Shown here: positions 9,454 through 17,799 of the stretch, one piece after another
Position numbering within the stretch: position 1 is the first letter of the stretch
Layout: every line of letters starts with the position of its first letter
Origin: Bryobacteraceae bacterium
Lineage (GTDB): Bacteria > Acidobacteriota > Terriglobia > Bryobacterales > Bryobacteraceae
Assembly: GCA_025928545.1 (NCBI GenBank)
Contig: JAICJH010000031.1
Coordinates: 1 to 64,000, forward strand
DNA: 64,000 bases
Direction: 5' to 3'
The notes under the pieces: generated by a model
What the model was told of the DNA's origin: nothing
The model's database searches: none
What the model saw: only the letters and a program-made list of their open reading frames with translations
Program-made: the position numbers and the translations under genes

Positions 9454-9483
9454 GAAGCTTAGAGCTTCTTAGAAAGTATAGCA
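9454..9483 (-). promoter_or_regulatory. Candidate rplM promoter (extended -10) and leader stem-loop
   Basis: Read leftward, TGCTATACT (complement of 9475-9483) is an extended -10 element about 47 bases before the rplM ATG. Between it and the start codon GAAGCT (9454-9459) and AGCTTC (9463-9468) form a small perfect hairpin. No -35 is evident, which suits an extended -10 promoter. The rest of 9484-9732 shows nothing I can name. Confidence 0.45.
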
Positions 9484-9732
9484 GGCGTATGCGTGTGGGA
9501 GCTATGGGTTTAGTCGCGGGGGTGGCTTGGGGGGTGGAAGTTCGGGTCGGCTGTAGCGCAGGGGCGGAAGAATCCAGCGCGGCATGGGGCGGATTTTGAT
9601 GGAAGTGGCTGCGGGGCTTCGGGTTAGGTCCCATTTCGTTGTCAGTCACTTTCGGGTTCGTGCGGAATTCGCGTAGGGTCTCACCATGCCGGAGAGAGTG
9701 GCGCCAACGGGCAGGTCGCCTAAACTGAGTTT

Positions 9733-10269
9733 GTGAACGAATCCGTCAACTGGCCGGCGCTGGCACAAGATGATGCCGGTCTGATGAGCGAGCTCGAGAA
9801 ACTTCTGACTGCTAGCACCCTGGGGAATCCGTACGCTTCCGACGGCATTTTTGCGGCAAGTATTGCTTTGCTTCCTCCGGGCCTCAGAGCCATGGCAGCG
9901 ACGCACTGGCTTGACTTAAGCCTGACCCTTGATAGCATCACCTGGCACTTCGGTAATTTTGGAGAGCCTCGGTTGGTGGCCGAAACAGAGGCCGGACTAC
10001 GTGAGTTGGGCCTGTACGACCTCGCTCTCTGCTTTGTTGAGGCGAAGGAGTTAATGCTTCCTCTCTTAGCTGATCGGACAGAAGCTGATGGCGATTCGGA
10101 CGAAATCCTTGACCGCGTGGGACTGAGAGCACGCGCTGACGAACTGGACCGGCGAGCCTGGGCACTTGGAAATAGTGTGCAAGGCGGGTCTACAATCTAC
10201 CAGTCTTGGATTCGATATGCGCGCCGACATCCGGAACGGGTATTTGTCCTCTCGCAACTTTACGGCTGA
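9733..10269 (+). CDS. DUF4375 / DMP19-like protein
   Basis: The 178-residue soluble protein has a central segment, SITWHFGNFGEPRLVAETEAGLRELGL (about residues 72-98), that resembles the family pattern in which a glycine/asparagine motif is followed by an aromatic pair and an amphipathic helix with LGL. Proteins of this group are small helical proteins of unknown function, sometimes compared with the DNA-mimic DMP19. This is recognition by pattern only. The gene stands alone in a 940-base space between divergent and convergent neighbours. The start codon is a GTG at 9733. Confidence 0.5.
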   Translation: MNESVNWPALAQDDAGLMSELEKLLTASTLGNPYASDGIFAASIALLPPGLRAMAATHWLDLSLTLDSITWHFGNFGEPRLVAETEAGLRELGLYDLALCFVEAKELMLPLLADRTEADGDSDEILDRVGLRARADELDRRAWALGNSVQGGSTIYQSWIRYARRHPERVFVLSQLYG

Positions 10270-10368
10270 AGGCGCGCCGATGCGACCGAGCAAGACAATC
10301 AGGCGCACAGCTACTCGCGGTGCATGTCAGGTTCGGGCAAATTCGTCGCGGCGGCGCAGAAGCGCCTC

Positions 10369-11463
10369 TTACCGGGCAGGGTGCGCGGTCAGGACGACTT
10401 CCGATCGCACTTCCACCGGTTCCCAGTTGGAGATTGTCGGGCGGTATCTCCACTGGCGCACGGCAGTGACCGCGCCGTCAGCAAGTTCGTGATCGCCCTC
10501 AGCGAAAGTTGCCTTGCGAACTCCGCCATCCTTATCTACGATGACTCCGATTCGCACCGTTCCCGACGTGTTTGGAGGAAAGGCGGGATTGACCTTTTCA
10601 ATCAGCATTCGTTCCTGCGCGGCGGGATGGACGAGCATCGGTGGCGGTTCGCCGTCCGGGTCCGGAACGTGCCGGAATGTCACTCCGGGCGGCGGTCGCT
10701 TCGCTGATCTTACTCCGCGCAATGAAGGAGGTGGCGGCGGAGGAGGTGGAAGTGGTGGAGGACTTGGATTGACGAGTGCTTCGTTGCGAATGATCTGGTA
10801 GGTCCCGGCGAGAACCGGCGGCCATCTCAAGGGGGAGATGACTCCGCGTTCCCGCAGGGCCTCAAGCCGGCCGCGGTCATCAATCGCCGTGGCTTGGGCC
10901 TTATCTCTCCAATGGGCGAAAGCCACTTCATCACCCCGTGAACGATAATGCGCGCCGAGGAAGCGCATCGCCGAAGTGTTGCGAGGATCCAGGAAGAGCG
11001 CCCGCTGAAAGTGGGCGATCGCCTCATCTGCGGCACCCGATTCCACGGCAAGTTGGCCGAGCGCCACGTAGGTTTGGGCGTCTGAGGGATCCAGACGCAG
11101 CGCCCGTTCGTACCACCTTCGTGCTTCGCCGGTATTTCCGAGATCACTCTCCAGCTTCGCCATGAATATGAGGGGCGGCCATGCTGACGCGTCCATAGCG
11201 ATGGCAAGCTCAAACTCATCGCGTGCATGGGCGGCGCTCGCCTGCTCCTGCCCGTGAGGAATAAACTGATGCTGCCATGCGAGCCCCAGATAGAGATGCG
11301 GAATCGGATCGTTCGGATTGAGATCCGCTGCGCGCCTAAAAGCGTCGACCGCTCCTTTATACTGTCCGCTTTTGTAGAACGCGATACCCTGGGTGATTTC
11401 CGCTTTCCACGTGTCGTCCGTGCCGGTTGAGGTCTGCATTTGTCCGAAAAGTCCTCGTGCCAT
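10369..11463 (-). CDS. TPR protein with proline-rich linker and TonB C-terminal domain
   Basis: The 364-residue protein has about four TPR units between residues 20 and 190 (for example AFYKSGQYKGAVDAFRRAADLNP). A polyproline linker follows at 233-246, then a TonB C-terminal domain from about 275 with the typical GTVRIGVIVDKDGGV and AVRQWRYRP motifs. Domains of this kind contact TonB boxes of outer-membrane receptors. Unlike normal TonB there is no N-terminal membrane anchor or signal peptide, so either the protein is cytosolic or it is delivered by an unrecognised route. It starts 18 bases after the stop of the TIGR03435 gene upstream and is probably co-transcribed with it. Confidence 0.8.
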   Translation of the reverse strand: MARGLFGQMQTSTGTDDTWKAEITQGIAFYKSGQYKGAVDAFRRAADLNPNDPIPHLYLGLAWQHQFIPHGQEQASAAHARDEFELAIAMDASAWPPLIFMAKLESDLGNTGEARRWYERALRLDPSDAQTYVALGQLAVESGAADEAIAHFQRALFLDPRNTSAMRFLGAHYRSRGDEVAFAHWRDKAQATAIDDRGRLEALRERGVISPLRWPPVLAGTYQIIRNEALVNPSPPPLPPPPPPPPSLRGVRSAKRPPPGVTFRHVPDPDGEPPPMLVHPAAQERMLIEKVNPAFPPNTSGTVRIGVIVDKDGGVRKATFAEGDHELADGAVTAVRQWRYRPTISNWEPVEVRSEVVLTAHPAR

Positions 11464-11481
11464 CGAAATGGTTATGGCCGC

Positions 11482-12261
11482 TCAATTCCTGGAAGGCAGT
11501 CTTTCGATATGGTCAATGACCAGAACGTCAAAGTCCCGGCTACTTTTTTCGAGCCTCAGTCCAAAGCCCCGTTCGAGCGCTGCCGTAAGATCACCAGCCG
11601 GCGCATCGCTCCACTCGAGACTGAATGTATACATGCCGGTTAATGCGGTGTTGTCGACGACCGGTTCGTTCAGCGCGTGTTTGAGGTAGTCCACCAGCGT
11701 TTCCATGGGCACAACTCCGTCTGTATCCAGCGTGTGCCGATGGTTGCGAGAACTTCCGCGTACAAAGCCACTCGGATTGGTCTTCGGCATCTCTTTGAGC
11801 TTTGGACCTCCCGACGCAATGGTCAGTATTTCTACCGGAAGATTCCTGATTTCGTGATGAACTTTGAGCCCCAGGCGATCGACCATCAAATTCTGGAGCA
11901 TCACCACAAATTGCTCGTCGGATGTACCGGGCGGTACCTGCGCGACGATATCGAATCTGTCGGAGTCGGACAACGACGTGACCCAGCCAGGAGCTCCGAA
12001 GATCTGAAAGCTCTCCTTCCCGTAGGCCCATTCGATCACCGGGCTTAACGGTGTGACGAGGTAACTGAAGGACGGATCGTTCGTCCTGGGTCCACCGCAC
12101 ATGGTACCGATACAGCCGGTGACCTCGTGGGATACCGCAGGTTTAATGGAGGCAGTTTGGAATCGAAATCGCGACGGATCGTTCGGTGGCGATTGGGCGA
12201 CGGCCAATATCAAAGACCCGGTTGCGAGGATGATAACCGAACAGAAGAAAAATCGATGCAC
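11482..12261 (-). CDS. TIGR03435 family secreted protein
   Basis: The 259-residue protein begins with a signal peptide and then shows the full family pattern: FQTASIKP after the signal, GAPGWV near residue 91, an MLQNLMVDRLGLKVHHEIRNLPV segment, PVVDNTALTGMYTF, and the C-terminal LVIDHIERLPSRN. The family is an acidobacterial expansion with no assigned biochemical role. The start is GTG 12261, with AGGA six bases upstream. It is divergent from the ArsR operon, and the 3' neighbour is the TPR-TonB gene. A link of TIGR03435 proteins to TonB-type or BlaR-type envelope systems is an inference from such neighbourhoods. Confidence 0.9.
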   Translation of the reverse strand: MHRFFFCSVIILATGSLILAVAQSPPNDPSRFRFQTASIKPAVSHEVTGCIGTMCGGPRTNDPSFSYLVTPLSPVIEWAYGKESFQIFGAPGWVTSLSDSDRFDIVAQVPPGTSDEQFVVMLQNLMVDRLGLKVHHEIRNLPVEILTIASGGPKLKEMPKTNPSGFVRGSSRNHRHTLDTDGVVPMETLVDYLKHALNEPVVDNTALTGMYTFSLEWSDAPAGDLTAALERGFGLRLEKSSRDFDVLVIDHIERLPSRN

Positions 12262-12334
12262 TGCGCTTCCTTTGAAAAAGAGAATAGCATCGCCTCAGCC
12301 TGCGGAGGGCTTGCATGTCGTCTTTCCCTGTCCT

Positions 12335-12358
12335 ATACTGAACCTAATGGTTCAGTAT
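12335..12358. promoter_or_regulatory. Perfect palindrome overlapping the ArsR-type regulator start codon (candidate operator)
   Basis: ATACTGAACC (12335-12344) and GGTTCAGTAT (12349-12358) are a perfect 10-bp inverted repeat around TAAT. The start ATG of the downstream regulator is 12347-12349, so the right arm also encodes residues Val-Gln-Tyr. Position and symmetry suggest an autoregulatory operator for a winged-helix dimer. Confidence 0.75.
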
Positions 12359-12709
12359 CAACCGGCCCGTCTGGATGCCTCGTTCGCAGCGCTTTCGGAC
12401 GCTACAAGGCGTGGCATTCTGGAGCGGCTCGGGCGTGCGGACGCTTCGATAACGGACCTTGCCGCGAAGTTCCATATGACCCTCACGGGCATGAAGAAGC
12501 ACGTCGGTGTTCTGGAGCAGGCGGGGTTCGTCACCACGGAAAAAGTCGGGCGCGTGCGTACCTGCAAGCTTGGTCTGCGCCGCCTGGAGGACGAGGCGGC
12601 ATGGATTGAGAAGTACCGCCAGATCTGGGACGCGCGCTTCGACGAGCTGGACCGGATCGTTGAGTCATTGAAACAGGAACGAGTCGATGGACGAAAGAAG
12701 AGAAAGTGA
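12347..12709 (+). CDS. ArsR/SmtB-type winged-helix repressor of an SRPBCC operon
   Basis: The 120-residue protein is a short winged-helix regulator. DATRRGILERLG forms the first helices, ITDLAAKFHMTLTGMKKHVGVLEQAGFV is the helix-turn-helix, and the wing includes KVGRVRTCKL. No cysteine pair or other classical metal site is present, so it belongs to the group of ArsR-like repressors that pair with SRPBCC (AHSA1) proteins rather than metals. The ATG at 12347 starts at the family-typical MVQYQPA and sits inside the palindrome at 12335-12358. It is the first gene of a three-gene operon with the SRPBCC and DUF1801 genes. Confidence 0.92.
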   Translation: MVQYQPARLDASFAALSDATRRGILERLGRADASITDLAAKFHMTLTGMKKHVGVLEQAGFVTTEKVGRVRTCKLGLRRLEDEAAWIEKYRQIWDARFDELDRIVESLKQERVDGRKKRK

Positions 12710-12715
12710 TCCCCT

Positions 12716-13210
12716 ATGAAGAACCCAACTACGGTAGAACGAAAGTCTGAGCGCGAGCTGGTCGTCACGCGAACCTTCAACGGTCCCGCGCACATTGTGT
12801 TCGAGGCGTGGACCCGACCAGAGTTATTACAGCGCTGGTGGGTGCCGCAGTCGTGTGACCTCTCCTTCATTTCGTGCGAGGCCGATGTTCGTACCGGGGG
12901 CACATACCGTTTCGTGTTCAGCCACCCGGATTCGGAGCAGGCTATGGCGTTCTTCGGCAGGTATATCGAAGTGATACCGCACTCGCGCATTGTGTGGACG
13001 AATGAGGAGAGCCCGGAGGGCGCCATTTCCACGGTGACCTTCGAGGAAAAGGGCGACGAGACGCTGCTGGTCCTGCACGAACTCTATCCTTCGAAGCAGG
13101 CCCTCGACGACGCAATCGCCTCCGGGAGCACAAGCGGAGCAGACGAACAGTTCGGACAACTGGACACGCTTCTCGTCACGCTGGCTGATCATGAGAAGGC
13201 GAGATCATGA
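12716..13210 (+). CDS. SRPBCC (AHSA1-like) domain protein
   Basis: The 164-residue protein is a START-like ligand-binding fold of the Aha1 C-terminal-like group. ELVVTRTFNGPAHIVFEAWT opens the domain, followed by RWWVP, GGTYRFVF and the late family pattern in which a helix packs over the sheet (DEQFGQLDTLLVTLADH). Such proteins usually bind a small hydrophobic ligand, but the ligand is unknown. It lies six bases after the ArsR-type gene and overlaps the next gene in an ATGA arrangement, indicating translational coupling. Confidence 0.92.
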   Translation: MKNPTTVERKSERELVVTRTFNGPAHIVFEAWTRPELLQRWWVPQSCDLSFISCEADVRTGGTYRFVFSHPDSEQAMAFFGRYIEVIPHSRIVWTNEESPEGAISTVTFEEKGDETLLVLHELYPSKQALDDAIASGSTSGADEQFGQLDTLLVTLADHEKARS

Positions 13211-13671
13211 GAAAGCCTGCTCCCAAGCCCGGTCCTCAGGGCGGGGCTGGCGCGAAGCTGCTGTTCGCGATGACTGGCAAGGCAAGCGCCGCGAAGGCCG
13301 CGGAAGGCGATGGCCCCGTGTTCGCCTATATCGCGAGCCTGCCGCAGCCGCAGCGCAGTATCGCCGAGCGTGTCGATGCGCTGGCTGCCAGGACGCTGCC
13401 GGATCTCCAGCGTGCGGTGAAGTGGGGGATGGCGTACTACGGTGTGGGCGGAGGCTGGTGCTTCGCGTCGGGCGCCTTCGTCGGTCACCTTAAACTGATG
13501 TTCATACGCGGCACGGAGATGAAGCCGGAGCCGCCAGTGGCGCCGATCAGGATGGGCAAGGCTACACGAGGCGTAGAACTGGTATCCGTGGACGATCTCG
13601 ACGAATATCGGGTGGCGTCGTGGATGAAGCAGGCGGCCGCGAACCCTTTTGTTGGGGGTAAGAAACGCTGA
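13207..13671 (+). CDS. DUF1801 domain protein
   Basis: The 154-residue protein has the DUF1801 pattern: VFAYIASLPQPQRSIAERVDALAARTLPD leading into LQRAVKWGMAYYGVGGGWCFASGAFVGHLKLMFIRG (described, residues about 76-111). The family has a frataxin-like alpha/beta fold and often travels with ArsR and SRPBCC genes. Its function is unknown. The first 35 residues are a basic, low-complexity extension. It begins inside the stop codon of the SRPBCC gene. Confidence 0.88.
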   Translation: MRKPAPKPGPQGGAGAKLLFAMTGKASAAKAAEGDGPVFAYIASLPQPQRSIAERVDALAARTLPDLQRAVKWGMAYYGVGGGWCFASGAFVGHLKLMFIRGTEMKPEPPVAPIRMGKATRGVELVSVDDLDEYRVASWMKQAAANPFVGGKKR

Positions 13672-13827
13672 CGGCAACGGGATACGCCGCGTCGGCTACT
13701 GAGTGAGTGGAATCTGCAATTCTGTTAGACTTGCGTCTGCTGCGACGTTGTAATCCATATGCTTGGACTACCGGATTGAACCTATTCCTACCAAACTGAA
13801 CTTCGCGTCGTTCCCGCCGGAGTGACA

Positions 13828-13833
13828 TATAAT
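13828..13833 (+). promoter_or_regulatory. Candidate -10 box upstream of a TIGR03435 gene
   Basis: TATAAT lies 13 bases before the ATG at 13847 in an otherwise GC-rich region. No matching -35 hexamer is clear. If used, the transcript would have almost no leader. Confidence 0.3.
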
Positions 13834-13846
13834 AATCGCAATTCTC

Positions 13847-14665
13847 ATGAACATCGTCGTCTCGAAACGCGCCGGCCTGATCGCCCTGATCCTGGCCTCG
13901 TCGCTCCGGGCGCAACCAAATACGACGGCGCGATTCGAAGTCGCCAGCATCAAGCCGATCGATCCCAACGCAGCCACGCACAGATCCGGCCTGAGTATCT
14001 ACCCGGGTGGAAGAGTCGAAATTCCAAGTACCACTCTCAAAGGGATGGTCGTTACTGCTTTTGGCGTATCTTATTGGCAGCTCTCGGGTGGCGAGCCCTG
14101 GATGGAAAAAGAGCAATATGACGTTGAGGCCAAACCGGCCGCAAATCTTCAGCCCCCTGTCGCGAATCTTCGCCACGGGCTGTTCGATATCGCCGACGAA
14201 CGTCTGCGCCAGATGCTGCAGGCCATGCTGATTGAGCGCTTTCACCTGAAGTTTCACCGCGAAACAAAGACGGGCAAGGTGTTCCTGCTCCAAAAGAAAG
14301 GCAGCACGCAGGCGCTGATTCCCACCGACGACGCGTCCATTGAGCGAAACATGCCAGGCAGTCCCAGGGAATCCAGCGTCGGGTTTGCCGGTGGGAAATG
14401 GAACATATTCAACACCTCAATGACGCAGCTGGCGAAGTTTGCAACCGACAATGTCCTGCATGTTCCCGTCATCGATCGGACGGAGTTGCCCGGGTATTTT
14501 AACCACAGACAGACGACGGTGCTCGATGCATCGGAAATCGACTATAGCGATGCTTCAGGACCGTTTATGCTGTTCCTTCAGGAAATGGGGCTCAAGCTGA
14601 CGCCCGATAAGGGGCCGGTTGAAACGTTCGTAATCGACAGCGCGGAAAAACCCACGGCGAATTGA
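13847..14665 (+). CDS. TIGR03435 family secreted protein
   Basis: The 272-residue protein starts with a weak signal sequence (KRAGLIALILASSLRAQP). The family core follows: FEVASIKPIDP, SYWQLSGGEPWM, RLRQMLQAMLIERFHLKFHRETK, and the closing segment ETFVIDSAEKPTAN. The usual YDFxL strand after the PVIDRTELPG segment is replaced by a shortened GYFNH, which is a small departure from the family. It is separated from the DUF1801 operon by 175 bases with its own possible promoter and ends two bases before a convergent gene. Confidence 0.88.
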   Translation: MNIVVSKRAGLIALILASSLRAQPNTTARFEVASIKPIDPNAATHRSGLSIYPGGRVEIPSTTLKGMVVTAFGVSYWQLSGGEPWMEKEQYDVEAKPAANLQPPVANLRHGLFDIADERLRQMLQAMLIERFHLKFHRETKTGKVFLLQKKGSTQALIPTDDASIERNMPGSPRESSVGFAGGKWNIFNTSMTQLAKFATDNVLHVPVIDRTELPGYFNHRQTTVLDASEIDYSDASGPFMLFLQEMGLKLTPDKGPVETFVIDSAEKPTAN

Positions 14666-14666
14666 A

Positions 14667-15221
14667 TTATCGTGTGTGCCATTCGCGCAGCCAATTCAGA
14701 GGCAAGAAGGCAAAAAGAATAGTCCATAGCCAGAATCCAGGCAGCAACCACCGAAGATCGGCCTGGTCGCGAAGTGGGGCGGTAAGGTAGCCAATTAGAA
14801 ATACAAGAAACAGGACAAAGAGAATCAGGCCAATCCAAAGGAAACTGCGGGGCAAACGTCTCTTTCCCAGTAATGCGTCAAGCCCACACCCAGCGAACCA
14901 CCACGCGGGCAGGCAATAGAACGGGAAAACGAAAGATCTCCAATTGTCCAGGGATATCGCCGGAGGATGCCATTTCCCCGGCTGCCCGGTCGGCAAAGAT
15001 ATCACCGCGTCAGCGAGCATAGCCGGGAGATTGACAGCGATGATCATCCTGGAATAAGTCATCGGCACCCACTTAAGAACAAATGGCAGGAAACCATGCA
15101 CAGGAGGACTCAACTGGAATTGGCCTGGAGGCCCGTTGAAATAAATCCGGGCAAGTTCGGTTGGCACAAGCGCAATCCAGAGGGCCAGTTCAAGAATCGG
15201 CAATAGCAATGAGAAGCGCAT
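14667..15221 (-). CDS. Small multipass membrane protein of unknown function
   Basis: The 184-residue protein has four to five hydrophobic segments: residues 4-22 (LLLPILELALWIALVP), a segment with MIIAVNLPAMLADAVISL, one around FPFYCLPAWWFAGC, LILFVLFLVFLIGYL, and a final LLPGFWLWTILFAFLPL. I chose the ATG at 15221 because the frame upstream is basic and unstructured and lacks membrane character. No family was recognised. It is tail to tail with the TIGR03435 gene. Confidence 0.6.
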   Translation of the reverse strand: MRFSLLLPILELALWIALVPTELARIYFNGPPGQFQLSPPVHGFLPFVLKWVPMTYSRMIIAVNLPAMLADAVISLPTGQPGKWHPPAISLDNWRSFVFPFYCLPAWWFAGCGLDALLGKRRLPRSFLWIGLILFVLFLVFLIGYLTAPLRDQADLRWLLPGFWLWTILFAFLPLNWLREWHTR

Positions 15222-15328
15222 GCGAGGGATGCTCACGGGAGCCAGCTTAGCGCATATAACGTCGGAGCCGTTGAAGTGTCTTGCCGCCTTTCCATCCTGT
15301 TGAGTTCTTCTGATTTCCGCAGTTAACT

Positions 15329-16114
15329 TCAGCCTGGAACGACGCCGCGCACGGACCACACCCGCGCGGGGAGCACCACAGGCGCATCTTCCGATGATAG
15401 TGAGAGCCGATGTTTGATCTCTTCGCGGAGGATCGGCAACTTGTCGGGCTCGAGGCGGCGAACGTATGCGCCGGCCGGTCCCTGTCCGAGGAGAAACGGA
15501 TCCCAGTAATCGGCGAAGGAAGCGAACGTCATCGTCATGTCGATTGGCTGCTCGTGAACATCCTCCAGGCCGGCCTGCCTCCACAGAGTAGATAACTCAC
15601 CCTCACGGCAAAGCGGCATGCGGTTTTCGTCAAGGGGGCCGGCCTCCGGATCGATTCGGACCGCGGCATCCCAAAAAATCCGCAGCATTTGCATCCCGGC
15701 GCCATAATCCCAAACGGCAGCCGAGAGATTGCCACCCGGTTTGGTTACGCGTCGAAGCTCGAGCAGCGCCTTCTTCGTGTCGGGAATGAAATTAATCGCC
15801 AGCGAGGAGACGATGGCGTCAAAGGTGGCATCGGCGAACTCGAGTTGCTGCGCATCGCCCACTGCAAAGGCGACCTGGTCGGGGAAAGGATTTCTGCTGC
15901 TCGCGTAAGCAACATATTCTTTCGACGAGTCGATCCCCACGACGTGTGCGTGCCTCTTGCGTTCGGCGATCGCAAACGCCAATGATCCGGTGCCGCAGCC
16001 GACGTCGAGTATTCGGCCCCGGTCCGGCAGGCCGGCGAAATGTACCAGGCGGGGAGCTACGACACGGCTCCACCGGCCCATGTAATGCTCGTATGCTTCA
16101 GCGTTTCCGAACAT
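15329..16114 (-). CDS. Class I SAM-dependent methyltransferase
   Basis: The 261-residue protein has the methyltransferase motif I LDVGCGTGSLAFAIAE at about residue 36, an acidic residue ending the second strand (GIDSS), motif with GDAQQLEFADATFDAIVSSLAINFIPD, and the post-motif LRRVTKPGGNLSAAVWDYG. This matches the Methyltransf_11/25 small-molecule methyltransferases of the UbiE-like kind. The substrate cannot be assigned. It is divergent from the next TIGR03435 gene and has no evident operon partner. Confidence 0.88.
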   Translation of the reverse strand: MFGNAEAYEHYMGRWSRVVAPRLVHFAGLPDRGRILDVGCGTGSLAFAIAERKRHAHVVGIDSSKEYVAYASSRNPFPDQVAFAVGDAQQLEFADATFDAIVSSLAINFIPDTKKALLELRRVTKPGGNLSAAVWDYGAGMQMLRIFWDAAVRIDPEAGPLDENRMPLCREGELSTLWRQAGLEDVHEQPIDMTMTFASFADYWDPFLLGQGPAGAYVRRLEPDKLPILREEIKHRLSLSSEDAPVVLPARVWSVRGVVPG

Positions 16115-16226
16115 TTGTTTGTTGGCAACTGGCCAGGATCTGACTCCACTTTACCCGAACACGGAGCGACATAATACGAAGAGGGCCCGGGAAGAAAACA
16201 CTTCCGTATTTCGTCATACTTACGAA

Positions 16227-17015
16227 ATGATTACGCCAATAAAATACGCGACGATCTTGCTGACATTAACCGTTGCGGGATGGGCGCAACAGACACCTGC
16301 AGAATTCGAAGTTGCTTCTGTTCGCCCGAACACGGGGAACGACCGGATCGTTACGATCGACAGCACCCCGGAGGGAAACTTCCATGCGCGCGGATATTCC
16401 CTGAAACTCCTGATCCAGCGCGCCTATGGCGTGAAGGGTTTTCAGATTTCGGGCGGACCGAAGTGGCTGGATGAAGACCGTTTTGATGTCGTGGCCAAAG
16501 CGTTCGCCACTGGTGCGGAGCGCGTTGTTACTCCAGCGCAGATGCGAACGATGCTTCAGGCATTGTTAGCGGACCGGTTCCGGCTGCGCGCCCACAAAGT
16601 GTCGAAGGAATTGCCCGGACTTGCGCTGACTGTGGCTGGCGGGGGTCCCAGGCTGCAGAAATCGAAAATAACCGACGAGGGCTCGGATCCGATCCATCGC
16701 AACGGCGTGTTCCTGGTCGCGGAGGGAGTTTCCATGAAAACATTCGCGGAAACCATCAGCAGCTATCTGGCGAAACCGGTGGCTAATGAGACAGCGCTCC
16801 CGGGTCTATACGATTTTCAGGTGGAATGGGTGGATCAGGGCAGGCTGGGAGCAACAGGCGTCGATGCCACCGGAACGGGACAGAGCCAGGAACAGACCGG
16901 TCTTTCCATGTTTTCCGCACTTCAGGAGCAGCTTGGATTGAAGCTCGTCAGCAGGAGCAAGGTACCGGTCGAAACATTGGTCATAGATAGTGCGGAGAAA
17001 GCATCTCCGAATTGA
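16227..17015 (+). CDS. TIGR03435 family secreted protein
   Basis: The 262-residue protein starts at ATG 16227 with a signal peptide (ILLTLTVAGWAQQ). FEVASVRPN, LIQRAYGVKGFQISGGPKWL, MRTMLQALLADRFRLRAHKVSKE, the NETALPGLYDFQVEW segment and the terminal VETLVIDSAEKASPN give the complete family pattern. It is the first of a same-direction tandem with the gene at 17044, 28 bases apart, which are likely duplicates. Confidence 0.92.
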   Translation: MITPIKYATILLTLTVAGWAQQTPAEFEVASVRPNTGNDRIVTIDSTPEGNFHARGYSLKLLIQRAYGVKGFQISGGPKWLDEDRFDVVAKAFATGAERVVTPAQMRTMLQALLADRFRLRAHKVSKELPGLALTVAGGGPRLQKSKITDEGSDPIHRNGVFLVAEGVSMKTFAETISSYLAKPVANETALPGLYDFQVEWVDQGRLGATGVDATGTGQSQEQTGLSMFSALQEQLGLKLVSRSKVPVETLVIDSAEKASPN

Positions 17016-17043
17016 TGGCCGCGCGTTTAGTTAGAATTGGGCC

Positions 17044-17784
17044 ATGAAACGTCAGGGGCCCGCGGCCCTCATTTTTCTGGCCGCGGCGGCTGGATTCGCC
17101 CAGATTCCGTCGCCACAGAAATTCGACGTGGTGTCGATACGGCCAAACCAGAGCGGCAGTGTCAGCCGCCGTGCGGGCGCGGCTCCGGGCGGCAGGTTCA
17201 CAGCCACGAACGTGAGCCTCCGGCTGCTGATTTCACGGGCGTTTGGAGTTTCGGATTTTCAGGTTGTGCGCGGGCCTGGCTGGCTCGATACAGATAACTA
17301 CGATATTGAGGCAAGAGCGGACACCACGGCGGAAATGAGCCGCGAACAACTCCAACCTTGTCTGCAGAATATGCTGGCGGAACGCTTCCAGTTGAAAACG
17401 CATCGGGAGAGCAAAGAGGGTTCGGTGTATTCGCTAGTGGCCGCGAAGAACGGGCCGAAGCTGACCGAGCACGTGGGGGCCGGCTCGCCCGCGGTGAGCC
17501 TGTCTACCGGTTCCGGGAAAGCCGCCATCGTGGCTACGAATGTGACCATGACCAGGCTTACGGATTACCTGGCGCCGCAGATTGATCGGCCGATTATTGA
17601 CAACACCGGTTTGAAGGGGGCATACGATTTCAGGCTGGAGTGGGTCCTGGATCTCACGGCCGAACCGTCGGGGCCGTCCGTGTTTACCGCGCTTCGGGAA
17701 CAACTTGGCCTGCGGCTGGAATCCGCCAGAGGGCCGATTGCGAACATCGTCGTCGATGGCGTCGAACGGCCCTCCGGGAATTGA
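17044..17784 (+). CDS. TIGR03435 family secreted protein
   Basis: The 246-residue protein has a signal peptide (AALIFLAAAAGFAQ) and the family motifs FDVVSIRPN, LLISRAFGVSDFQVVRGPGWL, LQNMLAERFQLKTHRESKEGSVY, PIIDNTGLKGAYDFRLEW and IVVDGVERPSGN. It follows the similar gene at 16227 by 28 bases and probably shares its transcript. Codon use and length are like its neighbour, which fits local duplication. Confidence 0.92.
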   Translation: MKRQGPAALIFLAAAAGFAQIPSPQKFDVVSIRPNQSGSVSRRAGAAPGGRFTATNVSLRLLISRAFGVSDFQVVRGPGWLDTDNYDIEARADTTAEMSREQLQPCLQNMLAERFQLKTHRESKEGSVYSLVAAKNGPKLTEHVGAGSPAVSLSTGSGKAAIVATNVTMTRLTDYLAPQIDRPIIDNTGLKGAYDFRLEWVLDLTAEPSGPSVFTALREQLGLRLESARGPIANIVVDGVERPSGN

Positions 17785-17799
17785 GCGCGTTGAGCGCGA

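Noticed and set aside
9425..9649. 74-codon leftward frame in the rplM upstream region
   Set aside because: It overlaps the rplM promoter and start, is proline-rich without domain pattern and has no ribosome binding site.
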